Origin: Maribacter sp. MMG018
GTDB lineage: Bacteria > Bacteroidota > Bacteroidia > Flavobacteriales > Flavobacteriaceae
Assembly: GCF_018100785.1 (NCBI RefSeq)
Contig: NZ_JAGJEC010000001.1
Span: 1,488,001-1,552,000 of the forward strand
Direction: 5' to 3'
Length of the DNA stretch: 64,000 nucleotides
The position numbers and the translations under genes are program-made. Shown here piece after piece: positions 62,702 to 64,000 of the stretch. The notes beneath the pieces were generated by a model, which had not been told where the DNA came from, made no database searches, and saw only the letters and a program-made list of their open reading frames with translations. Every line of letters starts with the position of its first letter. Position 1 is the stretch's first letter.

Positions 62702-63553
62702 TTGAAAACCCTAATAGTGTCGTTTTTCGTATTGTTGAATGTTATGGGATTTGGTCAGGCAAATCTGAATGACTATAAGTACATTATAGTCCCCAAACAA
62801 TTCGAAGCTTTTAAAAAGCAAAATGAACATCAAACAAGTACCTTGGTAAAGTTTCTTTTTACCGAAAAAGGATTTAATGTGGTATACGACGATGCACTGC
62901 CCGATGACTTAAAATTTAATAGATGTTTGGGCCTTATGGCTTCGTTGATCGATGATTCCACAATGTTTACAACAAAGACCTCTATTTCACTGACAGATTG
63001 TAATGGTGAGGAAGTGTTTAAGACACAACAGGGCAAAAGCAAGGTTAAAGAATTCAGGGGCGCATATTCCGAAGCTATTAGAATGGCAATGAAAAGCTTT
63101 AACGGAGTAAATTATGTGTACAACAATAAAGGAGGGGAGAAAGAGACGGTAACGCTTAATTTTAAAAATGACGTAAAAAAACTGGAGGAGAAAAATGTTG
63201 AGGCGGACGTTGCCGCAAGTAAACCAAAGAATACGAATCCTATGGTGGTACAGCAGGCTACCACAGAAGACCAATTGTATAAAAATAGGGAGCCCGTTTC
63301 TTCTGAAATACAACTAAATAAGGTAGGGGAGGCAACAGAGATCCTGTATGCTCAAAAACTCGCCAATGGTTATCAGTTGGTAGATAGTACCCCTAAGGTC
63401 AGAATGAAGTTAATGAAAAGTTCTACCGACAATGTATATATGGCACAGGGCGACGGCAAAAGTGGCATGGTCTATCAAAAAGATGGTCAATGGATCTTCG
63501 AGTATTATGAAGGGGATAAGCTCACACAAAAAGAACTGAACATCAAGTTCTAA
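62702..63553 (+). CDS. Secreted protein of unknown function
   Basis: 283 residues from a TTG start at 62702, chosen because it gives a clean signal peptide (MKTLIVSFFVLLNVMGFGQA). The N-terminal part, NDYKYIIVPKQFEAFKKQNEHQTSTLVKFLFTEKGFNVVY, looks like a small alpha/beta domain; a Lys/Glu-rich linker near 155-190 and a C-terminal beta domain (VYMAQGDGKSGMVYQKDGQWIF) follow. No family can be named. It overlaps the convergent rarA end by four bases. Confidence 0.65.
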   Translation: MKTLIVSFFVLLNVMGFGQANLNDYKYIIVPKQFEAFKKQNEHQTSTLVKFLFTEKGFNVVYDDALPDDLKFNRCLGLMASLIDDSTMFTTKTSISLTDCNGEEVFKTQQGKSKVKEFRGAYSEAIRMAMKSFNGVNYVYNNKGGEKETVTLNFKNDVKKLEEKNVEADVAASKPKNTNPMVVQQATTEDQLYKNREPVSSEIQLNKVGEATEILYAQKLANGYQLVDSTPKVRMKLMKSSTDNVYMAQGDGKSGMVYQKDGQWIFEYYEGDKLTQKELNIKF

Positions 63554-64000
63554 AAGTCATATTTATCTTTCCATCGCTTTTTTAAAAACTCGCTGAGCGC
63601 ATTTTCTCGTTGGTTATGACCAGGTCGGTAAAATGAGGTGCCCGTAAGTTCATCGGGCAAAAATTCTTCGTTTACAAAATTATTCTCATAATCGTGGGCA
63701 TATTTATAGTCGGTACCATAGCCAAGATCCTTCATTAGTTTTGTAGGGGCATTTCTTAGATGTAGGGGAACGGATAGATTTCCGGTCTGTTTAACGGTCT
63801 GTTGTGCCTTTCCAATAGCCATGTAACTAGCGTTGCTTTTTGCTGAGGTAGCCAAATAAATGGCACATTGGCTTAGAATGATACGAGCCTCTGGATAACC
63901 GATGGTCGTCACCGCCTGAAAGGTGGTATTGGCAATTACCAGTGCGGTCGGGTTGGCCAATCCTATATCTTCAGAAGCTGAAATAAGCATTCTTCGTGCA
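63550..64000 (-). CDS. rarA: Replication-associated recombination protein A (RarA/MgsA), 3' part
   Basis: Partial: the gene runs off the right end. About 150 C-terminal residues are visible, with ARRMLISASEDIGLANPTALVIA at the edge, then PEARIILSQCAIYLATSAKSN and a final zipper of FYRPGHNQREN and LSEFLKKRWKDKYDF. These match the tetramerisation domain of the AAA+ protein RarA, which acts at stalled forks. Confidence 0.9.
   Translation of the reverse strand, partial: ARRMLISASEDIGLANPTALVIANTTFQAVTTIGYPEARIILSQCAIYLATSAKSNASYMAIGKAQQTVKQTGNLSVPLHLRNAPTKLMKDLGYGTDYKYAHDYENNFVNEEFLPDELTGTSFYRPGHNQRENALSEFLKKRWKDKYDF

Noticed and set aside
1-64000. CRISPR arrays, insertion sequences, attachment sites and rRNA genes
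   Set aside because: No regularly spaced repeat array, transposase, integrase or terminal inverted repeats, and no rRNA sequence, were seen in the window.

Overview
The window reads as chromosomal DNA of a marine-type Flavobacteriaceae bacterium (Bacteroidota), of the Zobellia/Maribacter kind. This rests on AT-rich DNA, promoters with the TAnnTTTG -7 element in place of a sigma70 -10 box, almost no Shine-Dalgarno sequences, and many families typical of this group: DUF6089-UppS-BamA-OmpH-OmpH, DUF5723, DUF2797, a folK-deoxynucleoside kinase fusion, an hpt-adk fusion, and LytS/LytTR regulation. The genus is a guess. No insertion sequence, prophage, CRISPR array or rRNA operon was seen.

Layout. 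0.1-5.1 kb: exported carbohydrate-related set (sugar isomerase-like protein, type-B carboxylesterase, GH3 glycosidase lipoprotein). 5.2-5.4 kb: tRNA-Leu(UAA) and tRNA-Gly(GCC). 5.5-18.5 kb: mutS, a SpoU methyltransferase, the folK-dNK fusion, sppA, a queuosine-precursor transporter, an AsmA-like protein, DUF2797, a plant-GH3-type acyl-adenylating enzyme and a small alpha/beta hydrolase. 18.5-24 kb: clpX, clpP, tig, a membrane protein, a hydrolase and pdxJ, all on the minus strand. 24-31.3 kb: envelope cluster on the plus strand (CBS protein, NAD kinase, DUF6089, uppS, bamA, two ompH/skp). 31.3-33.8 kb: minus-strand three-gene operon of KAS III-like enzyme, methyltransferase and family 2 glycosyltransferase. 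33.9-38.5 kb: gcvP, a UbiA-like membrane protein, and an ECF sigma factor coupled to a small zinc anti-sigma-like protein. 39-46.5 kb: M3 peptidase, purE, purK, hpt-adk, a 45-codon membrane miniprotein, obg, a voltage-gated-type channel and a DUF4136 lipoprotein. 46.7-49 kb: a 68-residue membrane protein and a LytS/LytTR two-component system. 49-64 kb: a 2,000-residue alpha-2-macroglobulin, an atypical SDR with a cupin, mpl, radC, a NodB-like protein, a YjjG-type HAD phosphatase, a lipoprotein/DUF5723/unknown trio, and the 3' part of rarA.

The most interesting signal is regulatory. Two copies of a paired direct repeat with a 21-base period, the geometry of LytTR-family response-regulator sites, lie upstream of the 68-residue membrane protein gene and of the lytS/lytTR operon. 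Both sit at exactly the same distance from a TAnnTTTA element, and neither promoter has an obvious -33 TTG. This suggests a self-contained, autoregulated circuit with its own small membrane target. Secondary points are enzyme-family members lacking expected catalytic residues (SDR, NodB-like, UbiA-like), a DUF2797 protein resembling GIY-YIG proteins, two nucleotide/folate enzyme fusions, and candidate leaderless promoters.
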